Positions 47,512-57,800 of a stretch of DNA of 64,000 nt are shown here, piece after piece. Position 1 is the first letter of the stretch. The number at the start of each line of letters is the position of its first letter. Under the pieces are notes generated by a model that did not search any database, was not told the DNA's origin, and saw only the letters and a list, made by a program, of their open reading frames with translations. Source of the stretch: Plantago major (Eukaryota; Streptophyta; Magnoliopsida; Lamiales; Plantaginaceae); NCBI GenBank assembly GCA_026545765.1, contig CM048844.1, positions 50,867,401 through 50,931,400 of the forward strand, given 5' to 3'. Both the position numbers and the translations under genes were made by a program.

Positions 47512-47690
47512 TACAGGAAGTACTTAGTTTGGGAAACTAAGGAATAACTCTAAGGTTACTGAGCATAGGAAGTACTTAGTTTGGAAAACTAAGGAATAGC
47601 TCAAAGGTTTCTGAGTATAGGAAGTACTTGGCTGAGAAAGCCGGGGAATAACTCAGGGGGAACACTTGGTTGGGAACCTAGTGTATTTAG
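47512..47690 (+). repeat. Tandem LTR hairpins (about 52-bp units)
   Basis: GGAAGTACTTAGTTT units start at 47516, 47568 and 47620. Stems: CTTAGTTT/AAACTAAG (47523-47541), the same (47575-47593), CTTGGCT/AGCCGGG (47627-47645, allowing G-U pairs) and CACTTGGTT/AACCTAGTG (47663-47683). Pairing is kept although the letters change. Confidence 0.75.
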
Positions 47691-48048
47691 GAATCGAGAG
47701 AAGATACTTGTAAGGTTACCTCAATTATCTGTCTTAGTGGATTCTAGGTCTGAGAAAGGCCGAAGTGGATTAGTTGAAGGATTACGCCACCTTCAGATAC
47801 CACTATAAAGACTTGTGTTATTTACTTTCTGCAATTTATTACTTGCTTTATTTACCTTGCTAAGTATTTACACATATCTTGCTGAGCACGTGCACTTATC
47901 ACAAAAAGTCTTCCGCTCCTTGAAAATAAGTATCAGATATCTTCACAGAAATCTGAGAAATTGTGTTTATCGACAAAAGTTTGAAAAAGACTATTCACCC
48001 CCCCCCCCCCCACTAGTCTTTTACTTTACCGTTATCTGGATCAACAAG

Positions 48049-48060
48049 TGGTATCAGAGT
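48049..48060 (+). other. Sirevirus primer-binding site
   Basis: TGGTATCAGAGT, two bases after the LTR, complementary to initiator tRNA-Met with one late mismatch. Confidence 0.92.
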
Positions 48061-48164
48061 AGGAGGTTCCCAAGCCTTCTACACTGAACCTAGATCCCAG
48101 ATAAGTGCCCACTAACTGCTTTTCACCTACACTTGATTTGTTTGTTTAGTGTGTTTGCTGTAGG

Positions 48165-50700
48165 ATGTCTTTAAGTGACGCCCCAATTCTCAAGCCAGAG
48201 AATTATGAGAAATGGAAGAACAACATGATGCTCCACCTAGAAGCCATCAGTGACGAAATGATCGACGTGATAAAGAATGGCCCCATAGTCATTCAACAAC
48301 TCAAGCAGGTCATGGAGGTTTCTAATGGTAGAGACAGAGAACAAAGTGATGGGTCTTCACGCAGACGAATCGTCAACGGTGGGAGACCTACCACCAAGTT
48401 ATTCTGAGCCAAAGCTCAGAGCTCTGGACATCGGAAGATGCCAAGAGAAATCGACTGGATGGTCAGGCTCGCAATATCATCATACGTTCTCCAGAGCACA
48501 TACAGTGTAAACTGTGGGGTGCAAAAACGGCGAAAGTGTCCTGGCAACTGATTGAAGAAATCTGTGCCGGAACTGACAAAACGAAGGAAAATAAGTTCGA
48601 AGTTTTGAAGCTCAAATTCCAAAACTTTAAACAAGGTCCCACAGAGACTCTTGAAGAACTAGATTTCCGGTTTACAACATTCATAAGTGACATGGCTGCA
48701 CTTGGTGAAAGTAATAGATATACCCAACCAGAAAAGATTAAGACTATTGTGAGATGTCTAAATCATAACTCGGAGCATACAAAGTTTCTCTATTTTAACC
48801 AAGGAATGCCAGATATCACTCCAGTGGAACTTTTCTCTCACCTTGCCACTGTTGACTATGAGACAACTCAAAGAGAACAAACAACTGAAAAGTTGCAGAA
48901 TGTTGCTCTAGTTGTCCAAGGAACTTCTGAAAAGAAGGAAGGCACGGAGGTGACTGAGGATGCTCTTACTGTAAAGCAAATGAGAAAATATGTCAGTCGA
49001 GAGATTGAGAGAAGAAAAGCCAAAGAGAAGCTGAAAAAGCATCTAGGCTCAAACTATCACTAGTACAAAACTATGCAACTGTCAAGCTCGCTGAACAAGC
49101 CGGCTCAGAAAGCATCTAGTACTGACGAAGTAGAAATCGGAAATGATATTTGTTTCTATTGTCAGAAACCTGGTCATTTCAAGAAGGATTGCCCTGCCTT
49201 CAACAAACTAAAGACAGGTGACAAGAAAGATAGAAGAAACTTCAAGAGAAGTCAGAGAGCTATGCTCACTGAAGAACGGAAAAAGATTCAACTCCAATTG
49301 GATGCTCTAGACATTGAGTCTGATTCTGAGGATGAAGACTCAAATGATTCTACACTGCCCTCTCCAGAATTGTGCGGTGTTTCTCATGACGTGATTGACT
49401 TTGGTCAAAAGAAGAAAGAAGTGTGTGGAGTGGCTGAAGAAATCTTTCCAGATATCTCCAACATTGAACCTTGTCTAATGGCTGATGAGGTAACACATAC
49501 TTCTTGTTATACTTATGAAAGTGATGAGGAAGGAATCAAAGATCTGGAACATCTCAGAAGAGAACTTGATCTGTATGAAAGAGAATTTCTAATGGTCCGA
49601 GCTAGAGCCGAAACCCTTGAAGAAGAAATGAATTCTCTTGTAAAGGAAAATTCAAAATTACTCATGATATCTGAGAAAAAGGATGCTGAAAATGCATTTC
49701 TCAAGGCTTAGATATCTGAGACAGAAAAGTCACATAAAGAAGCTTCGGCCAAACTTCAAAAGAAATGTGAAGGTCTTCTTTCTGAAAATGAGGAACTCAA
49801 AAAGAAGGAAGTATCTTTCCAGTCTTATGTCAAAGCTAGTGACGCTCTTACTGAAGTACAATCTTATTTAAGAGATCCTTCAGAAAAGGGAGGACTTGGG
49901 CTGGACACACAAGCAAATAGTTCTATCACTCTGAATAAGAGTGACCAAAGAATAACATTTGTTAATGCTCAGCAAGATGGTTCCCAAACAACCTATATAG
50001 CATTGGTCAGAAAGCTAAGGCTATTGACAAAGGAAAGGCAGTTGTGATCAAACCTTTGTGGGAAAAACAAGTCCAAAAGAAAACTGTTGGGAATATTTCT
50101 GAAAAGAAACATAACACTGAAAAGTGTAATCACCCACAGTGCTATGTCTCTCAGAAAGGAAGAATTGCAGGAGCTGGCAAATTCTCCTATGTCACATTTT
50201 CTGGAAAGAAAATAGACTACCCAGAGACTAGCAAAGCTGCTGAGATGAGAACTCAGATAGCACCAGGTGCTCGAAATGGCATTGGCTATAAAGCCATCGG
50301 GAAACAACTTGCTCGTGAGTATAAACAAGAGCAAGAACGATGGATAAAGGTTAGGATTGCTCACAACAATTATCAGAAGTGGAAGAAAAGTCAAGCCACT
50401 GAAAATCTGAATGCCAGGGCTAGAAGAAATCTGGCAAGGAAAGCTAAGTTTTCTGACAAGCAGACTCAGCAACCTGACAGGTATCTGAAAGCACCACAGG
50501 GTGCACCAAGGAACACACTAAGGAAGAAAATAATTCTTAATAACAATGATACTAATCATTTACCTAGAATTCCTCCTTATGTTCCTGTTAGACAAAAGAA
50601 TGTCCCTAAGAAATTCATTCAGAAATGGATTCCTACAGGAAGATTCTTTAGTCCAGATGGTTCCATTGTTGGTATGAGAACCTAATCTCCTGTTTCCTAT
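48165..50700 (+). pseudogene. Sirevirus gag, broken
   Basis: Starts MSLSDAPILKPENYEKWKNN (48165). A frameshift at about 48310 leads on to the capsid part (48536-49063; FKQGPTETLEELDFRFTTFI). The zinc knuckle CFYCQKPGHFKKDC (CX2CX4HX4C) is at about 49151-49192. An acidic, coiled-coil segment follows (EHLRRELDLYEREF, 49550) and then a basic C-terminal part (50044-50685). Stops at 49061 and 49709 (TAG) and 50683 (TAA) are each one C-to-T change from CAG or CAA. Gag would package the RNA; this copy cannot make it in full. Confidence 0.9.
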
Positions 50701-51252
50701 TTTGTGCAGAACACTCTAAAGACTAATCCAAAGTGGCATTTTAATAGTGGATGTCGGAAGCACATGACAGGAGACAAAGCAAATTTGATTAACTACAGAA
50801 AATGCAACAATGGACCAATTATCAGGTTTGCTGGCGGAGATGAAAATCCAACCATAGGATTTGGCAATCTGAAGTTTGGAGCCCTTACAATCTCTGAAGT
50901 ACTACATGTAAAGGGATTGAAATATAATCTCCTAAGCATGAGTCAATTAGTAGACAAAGGGTATACTGTCAAGATCAAGTCAAAACTATGCAAAGTGATT
51001 GACAATGAGTCAAAGCAGACAGTCTTGGTTGCTAGGCGAAAAGGAAATCTTTATGTTGCTGATTGGGCATCCGCCACATCTAAAGAATGTCTCATGGTGA
51101 GTCAATCTGGCCACACTGAAGAAAATTGGCTATGGCATAAAAGAATGAGTCACTTGAATTTCAAAACTCTAAACAAGTTAGCCAAGAAAGAGTTGGTGGT
51201 TGGTTTACCCAAAATGGCATATAGAAAAGATGGTATATGCTCAGCTTGACAA
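50701..51252 (+). pseudogene. Sirevirus protease and pre-integrase domain
   Basis: WHFNSGCRKHMTGD lies at about 50734-50775. The family active site is DSGC, so the catalytic Asp is replaced by Asn (GAT to AAT type). EVLHVKGLKYNLLSMSQL and the GAG-pre-integrase motif LWHKRMSHLNFKTLNKLAKK follow. A TGA at 51247 replaces the Cys expected in the CxAC.MGKQ motif. Confidence 0.9.
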
Positions 51253-52260
51253 ATGGGAAAACAATCCAAAACATCTTTCAAGTCTAAAACTAGACATTCC
51301 AGTGAAAGGACACTGCAAATGTTACATAGGGATCTTTTTGAGTCCTCTATAACTAGTTATGCAGGAAAGAAGTATAGTCTGGTTGATGTTGATGATTACT
51401 CAAGATTCACTTGGGTTGTTTTTCTCAAACAAAAATCTGATGCAAGGGTTGAAATACCCAACTTGCTGAATAAGCTTGAAGTCATGAAAAATGACAAGGT
51501 ATCTGTAATTAGAACAAACCATGTTACTGAGTTTGTGAACCAGTACATAAAAGAGTTTTGTACCTGCAATGGTATACAACATCAACTATCTTCCGTAAGA
51601 ACACCACAACAAAATGGTGTTGCTGAAAGGAAGAATAGGACCCTAAAAGAAGCAACAAGAACAATGCTTGCTGACACTGAAATAAGTGAAATCTATTGGT
51701 TTGAAGCTGTTAACACAGCCTGCTATACTCAAAATAGATGTTTGATTAACAAACACCATGACAAAACTCCTTATGAGCTTTTGATTGGTAGACCCCCTAA
51801 TATCAAACATCTAAGGGTGTTTGGTTGCAGATGTTTTGTTCTTAACAATGGAAAAGAATACTTGAGAACATTTCAACCAAAAGCAGATGAAGGAGTATTT
51901 CTTGGTTATTCTTTGAATAGCAAAGCCTATAGAATTTACAACAAAAGAACGCAAAAGATTGAAGAATCTGTTCATGTAGTTTTCTACGAAGGAAACAAGA
52001 AAATACCTTTGAATGATGATCTCTCAGAAAGGTTCAAAGAACTAATGATTGAAGATTCTGAAGAAGAATCCTCAAAAGGAAACAATTCTATCATTCACTT
52101 AGAGGATGAATCTGACGATGAAAAGCAACCATTGCTTAGTAACAACCAGATGACTCTAAGACATGATGAAGAATTTCCTATGAGAATTCCATAAATGGAA
52201 CAGGTTACTGAGAACCTTCATCATGAAGAGGTTTTTGAGAATGAGATTGCTGAAAATTAA
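51253..52260 (+). pseudogene. Sirevirus integrase
   Basis: The D-D-35-E core is recognisable: LHRDLFES (first Asp), VDDYSRFTWVVFLKQKSD, then VIRTNHVTEF where the second catalytic Asp is Asn (about 51517), and TPQQNGVAERKNRTL with the Glu exactly 35 residues later. The C-terminus has LRVFGCRCFV and GVFLGYS. Stops at 52192 and 52258 (TAA) are CAA-type. With the second Asp lost it could not join DNA. Confidence 0.92.
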
Positions 52261-53570
52261 ATTCCAGATATCTCTAACACTGAAAAAGTGTCAGATATCC
52301 ACGGCAATTCTCATGTGTCAGATATCTCAGATACTGCACAAGTATCCCATCAAAATCATATTGATTCTAATTCAAATCAAAAGGATATTGATCCTACTAG
52401 TTCAAAACCCATTATGAAATGGATAAGAAATCATCCTGCCGAGGATGTGATCGGTCGTTTAGATCAAGGTGTTAGAACTAGGAGAGCAATTGCTGGAAAT
52501 GCAGATTCGCTCTATGGATGTTTTATCTCAAATGTTGAACCTAAAACAATAGAAGAAGCATTGAAGGATCAAGATTGGATCTCTGCAATGCAAGAAGACT
52601 TGGATCAATTTGTGAGAAACATAGTGTGGAAACTGGTTCCATTTGTTGACGGAATATCTGTAATTGGAACCAAGTGGGTTTTCAAAAATAAAATGAATGA
52701 GTCCGGTGAAATAACCAGAAACAAAGCAAGGTTGGTTGCCAAGGGATTCACCCAGACTGAAGGACTAGATTTTGATGAATTTTATGCACTAGTTGCAAGA
52801 TTGGATGCCATAAGACTCTTTCTAGCCTTTGCAGCTCATAATGACTTCACAGTTTATCAAATGGAGGTCAAGAGTGCATTCCTAAATGGTGAACTTGCTG
52901 AGGAAGTCTATGTTGAGCAACCACCAGGCTTTGAAGTTTCCTCAGAAAGTAGGATGGTCTATTAGCTTCAGAAAGCTCTGTATGGGCTGAAACAAGCTCC
53001 AAGAGCATGGTATGATACATTGGCCAGATACCTACTAGAAAGTGGCTTCAAGAAAGGAGATGTTGATAAAACACTCTTTACATTGAACCATGATGGGAAA
53101 CTACTTTTAATTCAAGTATATGTTGATGACATTATATTTGGATCTAAAGACAAGTAACTTTGTGAAGACTTTGCTGAGCTCATGAAAAGTAAATTTGAAA
53201 TGAGCATGATGGGAGAATTGAATTATTTCCTAGGGCTGCAAGTCAAGCAACTCAATGATGGAATATTCATTAGTCAAACAAAGTATGCAAAGGACATGCT
53301 CAACAAGTTTAATCTAAAGCCTTCTGAAAAGAATGCTAAGATACCTATGAGCATTGGAACCAAAAAGACCTATACTGAATCTGACAAGAGTGTTGAAGAA
53401 CACAAGTATAGGAAATTGATTGGGTCTCTATTGTACCTCACTGCAAGTAGACCTGATATTCAATATGCAGTTGGAGTGTGTGCTAGATTTCAGACAAATC
53501 CAATGCAATCACACTACAACATTGCTATGAACATATTAAGGTATGTAAAGGGGTACTGTAGAAGTTGGAT
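52261..53570 (+). pseudogene. Sirevirus reverse transcriptase
   Basis: WISAMQEDLDQFVRN, GTKWVFKNKMNESGEI, RLVAKGFTQTEGLDFDEFYA, MEVKSAFLNGELAEEVYVEQ, then a TAG at 52963 in the VYxLxKALYGLKQ motif, APRAWYDTL, and the catalytic YVDDIIFGS (53119-53145). A TAA at 53155 (CAA-type) follows. KSKFEMSMMGELNYFLGLQV and PDIQYAVGVCARFQTNP complete the domain. Confidence 0.93.
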
Positions 53571-53990
53571 TGTGGTATCCAAAAGACAGTGGATTGAGTT
53601 TAGTTGGCTATATACGCTGACTATGCTGGATCATTGCTTGATAGAAAAAGCACCTCAGGAACTTGTCAATTTCTTGGTGCCGGATTAATATCATGGTTCA
53701 GCAAGAAACAAAACTCAATTGCCACATCTACCACAGAGGCTGAATATATTGTTGCTGGGTGTTGTGCTTCAAAAATATTGTGGATACAACAACAACTCAG
53801 AGACTATGGACTCAATGAAGAGAAAACTCCTATTTTCTGTGACAACACAAGTGCTATTGCCATAACTCAGAATCCTAATTTCCATGCAAGAACAAAGCAC
53901 ATTTGCAGATATCTTCACTAAGCCACTACAAGAAAATAGATTCTTAGCCCTAAGACATAGTCTTGGACTAATGGAGCTACCAAAGAACTG
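53571..53990 (+). pseudogene. Sirevirus RNase H, frameshifted and partly deleted
   Basis: After frame slips near 53550 and 53610: ADYAGSLLDRKSTSGTCQFL, STTEAEYIVAGCCASKILW, YGLNEEKTPIFCDNTSAIAI, HARTKHI. At about 53903 the text jumps to ADIFTKPLQENRF in another frame, so the segment normally between these motifs (about 100 bases) is deleted. Confidence 0.88.
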
Positions 53991-54017
53991 AAAAAGTTCA
54001 GATATCTGAAGAAGATA

Positions 54018-54205
54018 TCAAAGGAGGGAAAAGAGGAATCTGGAACGGGTATCCAAATAACAAGGTATCTGGAACGGGTATCCAGAAAAGAGAAATCTGG
54101 AATGGGTATCCAGAAACCAAAGGCTAAAGGGTAAAATGGCTATTTGAAGATTTCTGAGACAGGCACTCAGATATCTAGATTACTCAGTGAGGGGGAACAC
54201 AAAAG
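54018..54205 (+). repeat. Post-pol motif cluster: purine runs, 29-bp repeats
   Basis: Purine-rich AAAGGAGGGAAAAGAGG at 54019, then three about 29-bp units of ATCTGGAACGGGTATCCA type (54036, 54065, 54094), then GAGGGGGAACAC at 54189. Non-coding, between pol and the next reading frame. Confidence 0.7.
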
Positions 54206-54479
54206 AGAATAGTACAACTGTCTGCAGTCAACTACTCTCTTGAAATTTGTATTATTTCTATCTTTGTGTAAAACTTGGACAAATACTAAGTGTGAGATAG
54301 ACTCAGATGCAAACAGTGTTCTTAGTCACACAGAAATGTGATTCAGATAGCAAATCGCCAAAATTCATTAAATGGGCACAATTACAATTGCTGATTGTGA
54401 TCATTGCTGAAGAAGCAATATAGACCCTTGATGAAATGGGCGTTTGATCTTAAAGGACGAGATCATTTCTCTGTAAAAT

Positions 54480-54807
54480 AGTGGACTGTAAAAACTCCGA
54501 CGTGGCCCACTAAGCATTTAATATCAAAAAAACTTTTACCCACGCCTTACTGCAAAAACACAGATACATACATACAAAATCAATTTGTATGTATATGTCT
54601 ATTGAGATTACATTGCTATATATATAGGATTTTGACAAAAGAATTCACTTTCGTCTAATCCAACATTCAGACTTGCACAAGAATTGCAAAAATATTTCTT
54701 CTACTTCTCTGCAAATCTCTATTCCTAAATTAGTTTTACTGCAAAGAATCACTAATCTCTCACCATATTCTCTTTCAGACTTTCGAAAACTTACACTATA
54801 TAAAGAG
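54480..54807 (+). promoter_or_regulatory. Promoter-like leader before the extra reading frame
   Basis: CCGACGTGGCCC (54498, ACGT core), an inverted repeat ACATACAAA/TTTGTATGT (about 54573-54597), TATATATATA at 54617-54626, then about 180 bases of pyrimidine-rich leader to the ATG at 54808. It resembles a plant gene promoter; activity is inferred. Confidence 0.45.
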
Positions 54808-57800
54808 ATGGCTCCAAAACGTGCTTCTACCCAGAAATCCCAATCTATTACCACTGGTACTGCTGAAAAGCAAGCACCAGAGTTGGTAGTTGTAAACAAT
54901 CGGTTGGTAGGAGACTTTAATCCTGATCATTGGACTTCAAATCACAGGATGATTTGGGGTCGTGCCATGATTGAGGATACCTCACGACTGCAATTGAAAA
55001 CCAAGCCGATAGGAAGCTAATTCTTGACATGCTTGAAAAGGCACAAATCAAGGGTTTCCTGTCTGCTACTCCCAGTAGAGTTTCTTCACTGGATGTGTTA
55101 GAATTCTACAACAACTCCAGGATTATTTCCTGTGCTTCTGAAGGCACTGAAACAGTGTCTATCAAATCAAAGGTCCAATGAAAAGAAATTCTTTTGGACT
55201 TAACAACTTTCTGTAAGTTGTTTGAACTTCAAAATCTAGGAAAGGATTTTGAAATAAACACCAAGGATGATGATCTCTTTGAAGGTGTGAAGCAACTGTA
55301 CAGTGGTGTGTGTGACCTTGATAAACCAAACACACCCACTGATTTCAAACTTGCTTACATCAGAACCAGACATCTGTTGGTTCACTGGGATGTGTTGGCA
55401 TGCATTCTTCACCGATGCTTTGATGGTCTACAAGGAGGTGCCGACCAGATAAGCCAAGAACGTTGGATGATGATGTTCTTGTTGCAACAACAAGACAAAA
55501 GGCTGGAAAACCCTTTCAACTGGGGAAAGTACGCCTTTATGAAGTTTGTGAAGAAGATTCAAGGCTTTGAGCCCAAAATCGTTAAGGGACTTGCTGAGCC
55601 AAAAGCCACAGTGAGCTATGGACTAAAGATATGCTACTTGCTGGAGAAGCTTGGCATTGAGCTCAGAGAGAGAAGGCTGACATAGCCAACAGTAACCTAC
55701 TCTACAAATATGAGTATACGAACATGATGAAAAAGGTTACTGGATCTCAGAAAGGTTTCAAGAAGGAAAAAAATGAAGAGATATATGAGGGAAAAGTTGC
55801 AACCAAAAATCCCAGAACTTCACGAAAGAAGTCTGCTGGCAAATTAGAAGACACACCCATTGTGGTTGTCGACTCTCAGATATTTGCTGCCACTGCAGAT
55901 GAACTCATCAATGCTACAAAAGATACAACTGCTGATGAATTCATCAATGCTGCTAAGGCGAGCCTTGCTGATGAACTCATCAATGCTGCTAATGAGAGTA
56001 GTGGTAGGTACCAAGCCCTATCTGCAGAAACTGCAGGGATTATGGACCAATCAGTTCCTAATGCTGATGAGAGCTCTGACGATGAAGATGATGAATTAGT
56101 CATCTCTCAAGTCCTAGAGAAATCAAAAAGGGCTAAGGTTACTGAAAAAGTAACTAGTGTAGAGGTATCTGAAGAAGAACCTACACCACAGGTTGCTGAA
56201 CAAGCACCTGTTTCAAAGGTTGCTGAAGAAGCAACTGTGTCCAAGGTCACTGGACAAATTACACCATCAGAGCAAGAAAGACTGAAGCATATTGAAGATG
56301 CTCTGATGAGTGATAGCTTAGTGTTGGAGGATACTGCCATTGCCTCAACACTTAAAAGTCTGTCTCAAGCAGATCTGGATAGGCCCCAAATAGCATCACC
56401 TTCTTCATCCAGATCTGAACCACCACACCAACCATAACAGCCAGATGTGGATACTGCTGAAATGGTCCTTGAGTTACAAATACCAGCATCTTTCCTTGCT
56501 GAAGAAAATCCTGCAAAAGAGCAGGTTCCCCAACTCAATGAGAGGGATCAAACTGAGGCATCTACTCAGAATGATCAACCAGGGGAGGCAACTGAGTTGC
56601 ATACTCAGGAAAGGTCTGAAGTACCTGAAACTTCAAACAAAGAAGCTGAAATGGAACAACAAGACCAACGCATGGAAGAGTCACAAGTTCCAGAGACCAA
56701 TCCGCCTGACATTGCTCAGGTAGCTGAATGGTTTAACTCTCTACTTGTGATATTTTTTTGTTTGATAAATCTTGTTATTTAATGAAATTTCTTTGTTATA
56801 GGCTGAATTAGAAACACAACAACAAGAGGAAGCTGCAAAGCTTACCTCAGAATCTGAGAAGGAGGCTTCCATAGCCTCACCACTTAAGGAACAGGAGCCT
56901 GTCTCATAGGTAGAAGATAGTTCCGTAAGATATAACATCTCAGATATGTGCTCTACTAATACTATAAAGTGTTTGTTTCTAATAGGCTCCAATCGAGAAG
57001 AAAAATGAAGAGACTGAAAAGTTTATCTCTTCAGAGAAAAATCCAGAGACTTCCAAGGTCTCTGAGGAACAAGTATCTGAACCTTCTGTAGAGAAGGTAT
57101 TTCATTTAGATACCTATATTCTTCAAAGAGCAAATCTCTGATCATTTTTCTCAAACTAACACGTTCTACTTAACAGGTTCAAAGAGAAGTAGAAATTGCT
57201 GGGGAGTTGCTCGCTCAATCCCCACAACCAATGGAAATTGATAAGACATCAAAGCCTTCATCACAAGAAAAACTTCCAGAGACTGCACAAGTCTCTGAGA
57301 GATAAGTATCTGAGCCTCCAGCAGTGGAGGTAATTGACCTCTCAGATATCTGATTTGTCAATAAAATTTTTCTTGATAAAATTTCCTAAGTGTTATGTTT
57401 CTAATCTCAGGTTCAAGCAGAAAGAAAGATAACTGAGGATCAAACTTCCCAGTCTCCTCCTCATATCCAGATATCTGAGGCACCTGAAACCTCAGTAGTC
57501 AAGTCATCTGAGCCTGTCACACAGGTAACTTATATACCTTTCTACTCTAAAGCCCAGATATCTACTATAGTTTTGAAATTAATTCAGAACACTTTCTTTC
57601 AGGCTCAAACAAGTGCCACTAAGGTCCCTGTTGATAAAGAGGACCTGCTTCCTTTCTTCAAGGAACACATTTTGCCAAAGCATCTGAAATGCTTCAAGAA
57701 ATGGCAAAAGCTCCGATTCTCCGATCTATCTGAGATCTTAAAGGTGACTGATCACCACACCAGGAGAGCACGAGCCCTTGACTTGGAAAACTACGTCCAT

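Larger units (their letters stand above)
46437..48046 (+). repeat. Sirevirus 5' LTR
   Basis: TGTTAGGAATATTTG ... ATCAACA. A TATA-like CTATAAATAT lies at 47118. The part after it, to be read as R-U5 leader, carries four tandem hairpins (47522-47683) and a C-run near its end (48000-48011). Confidence 0.95.
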
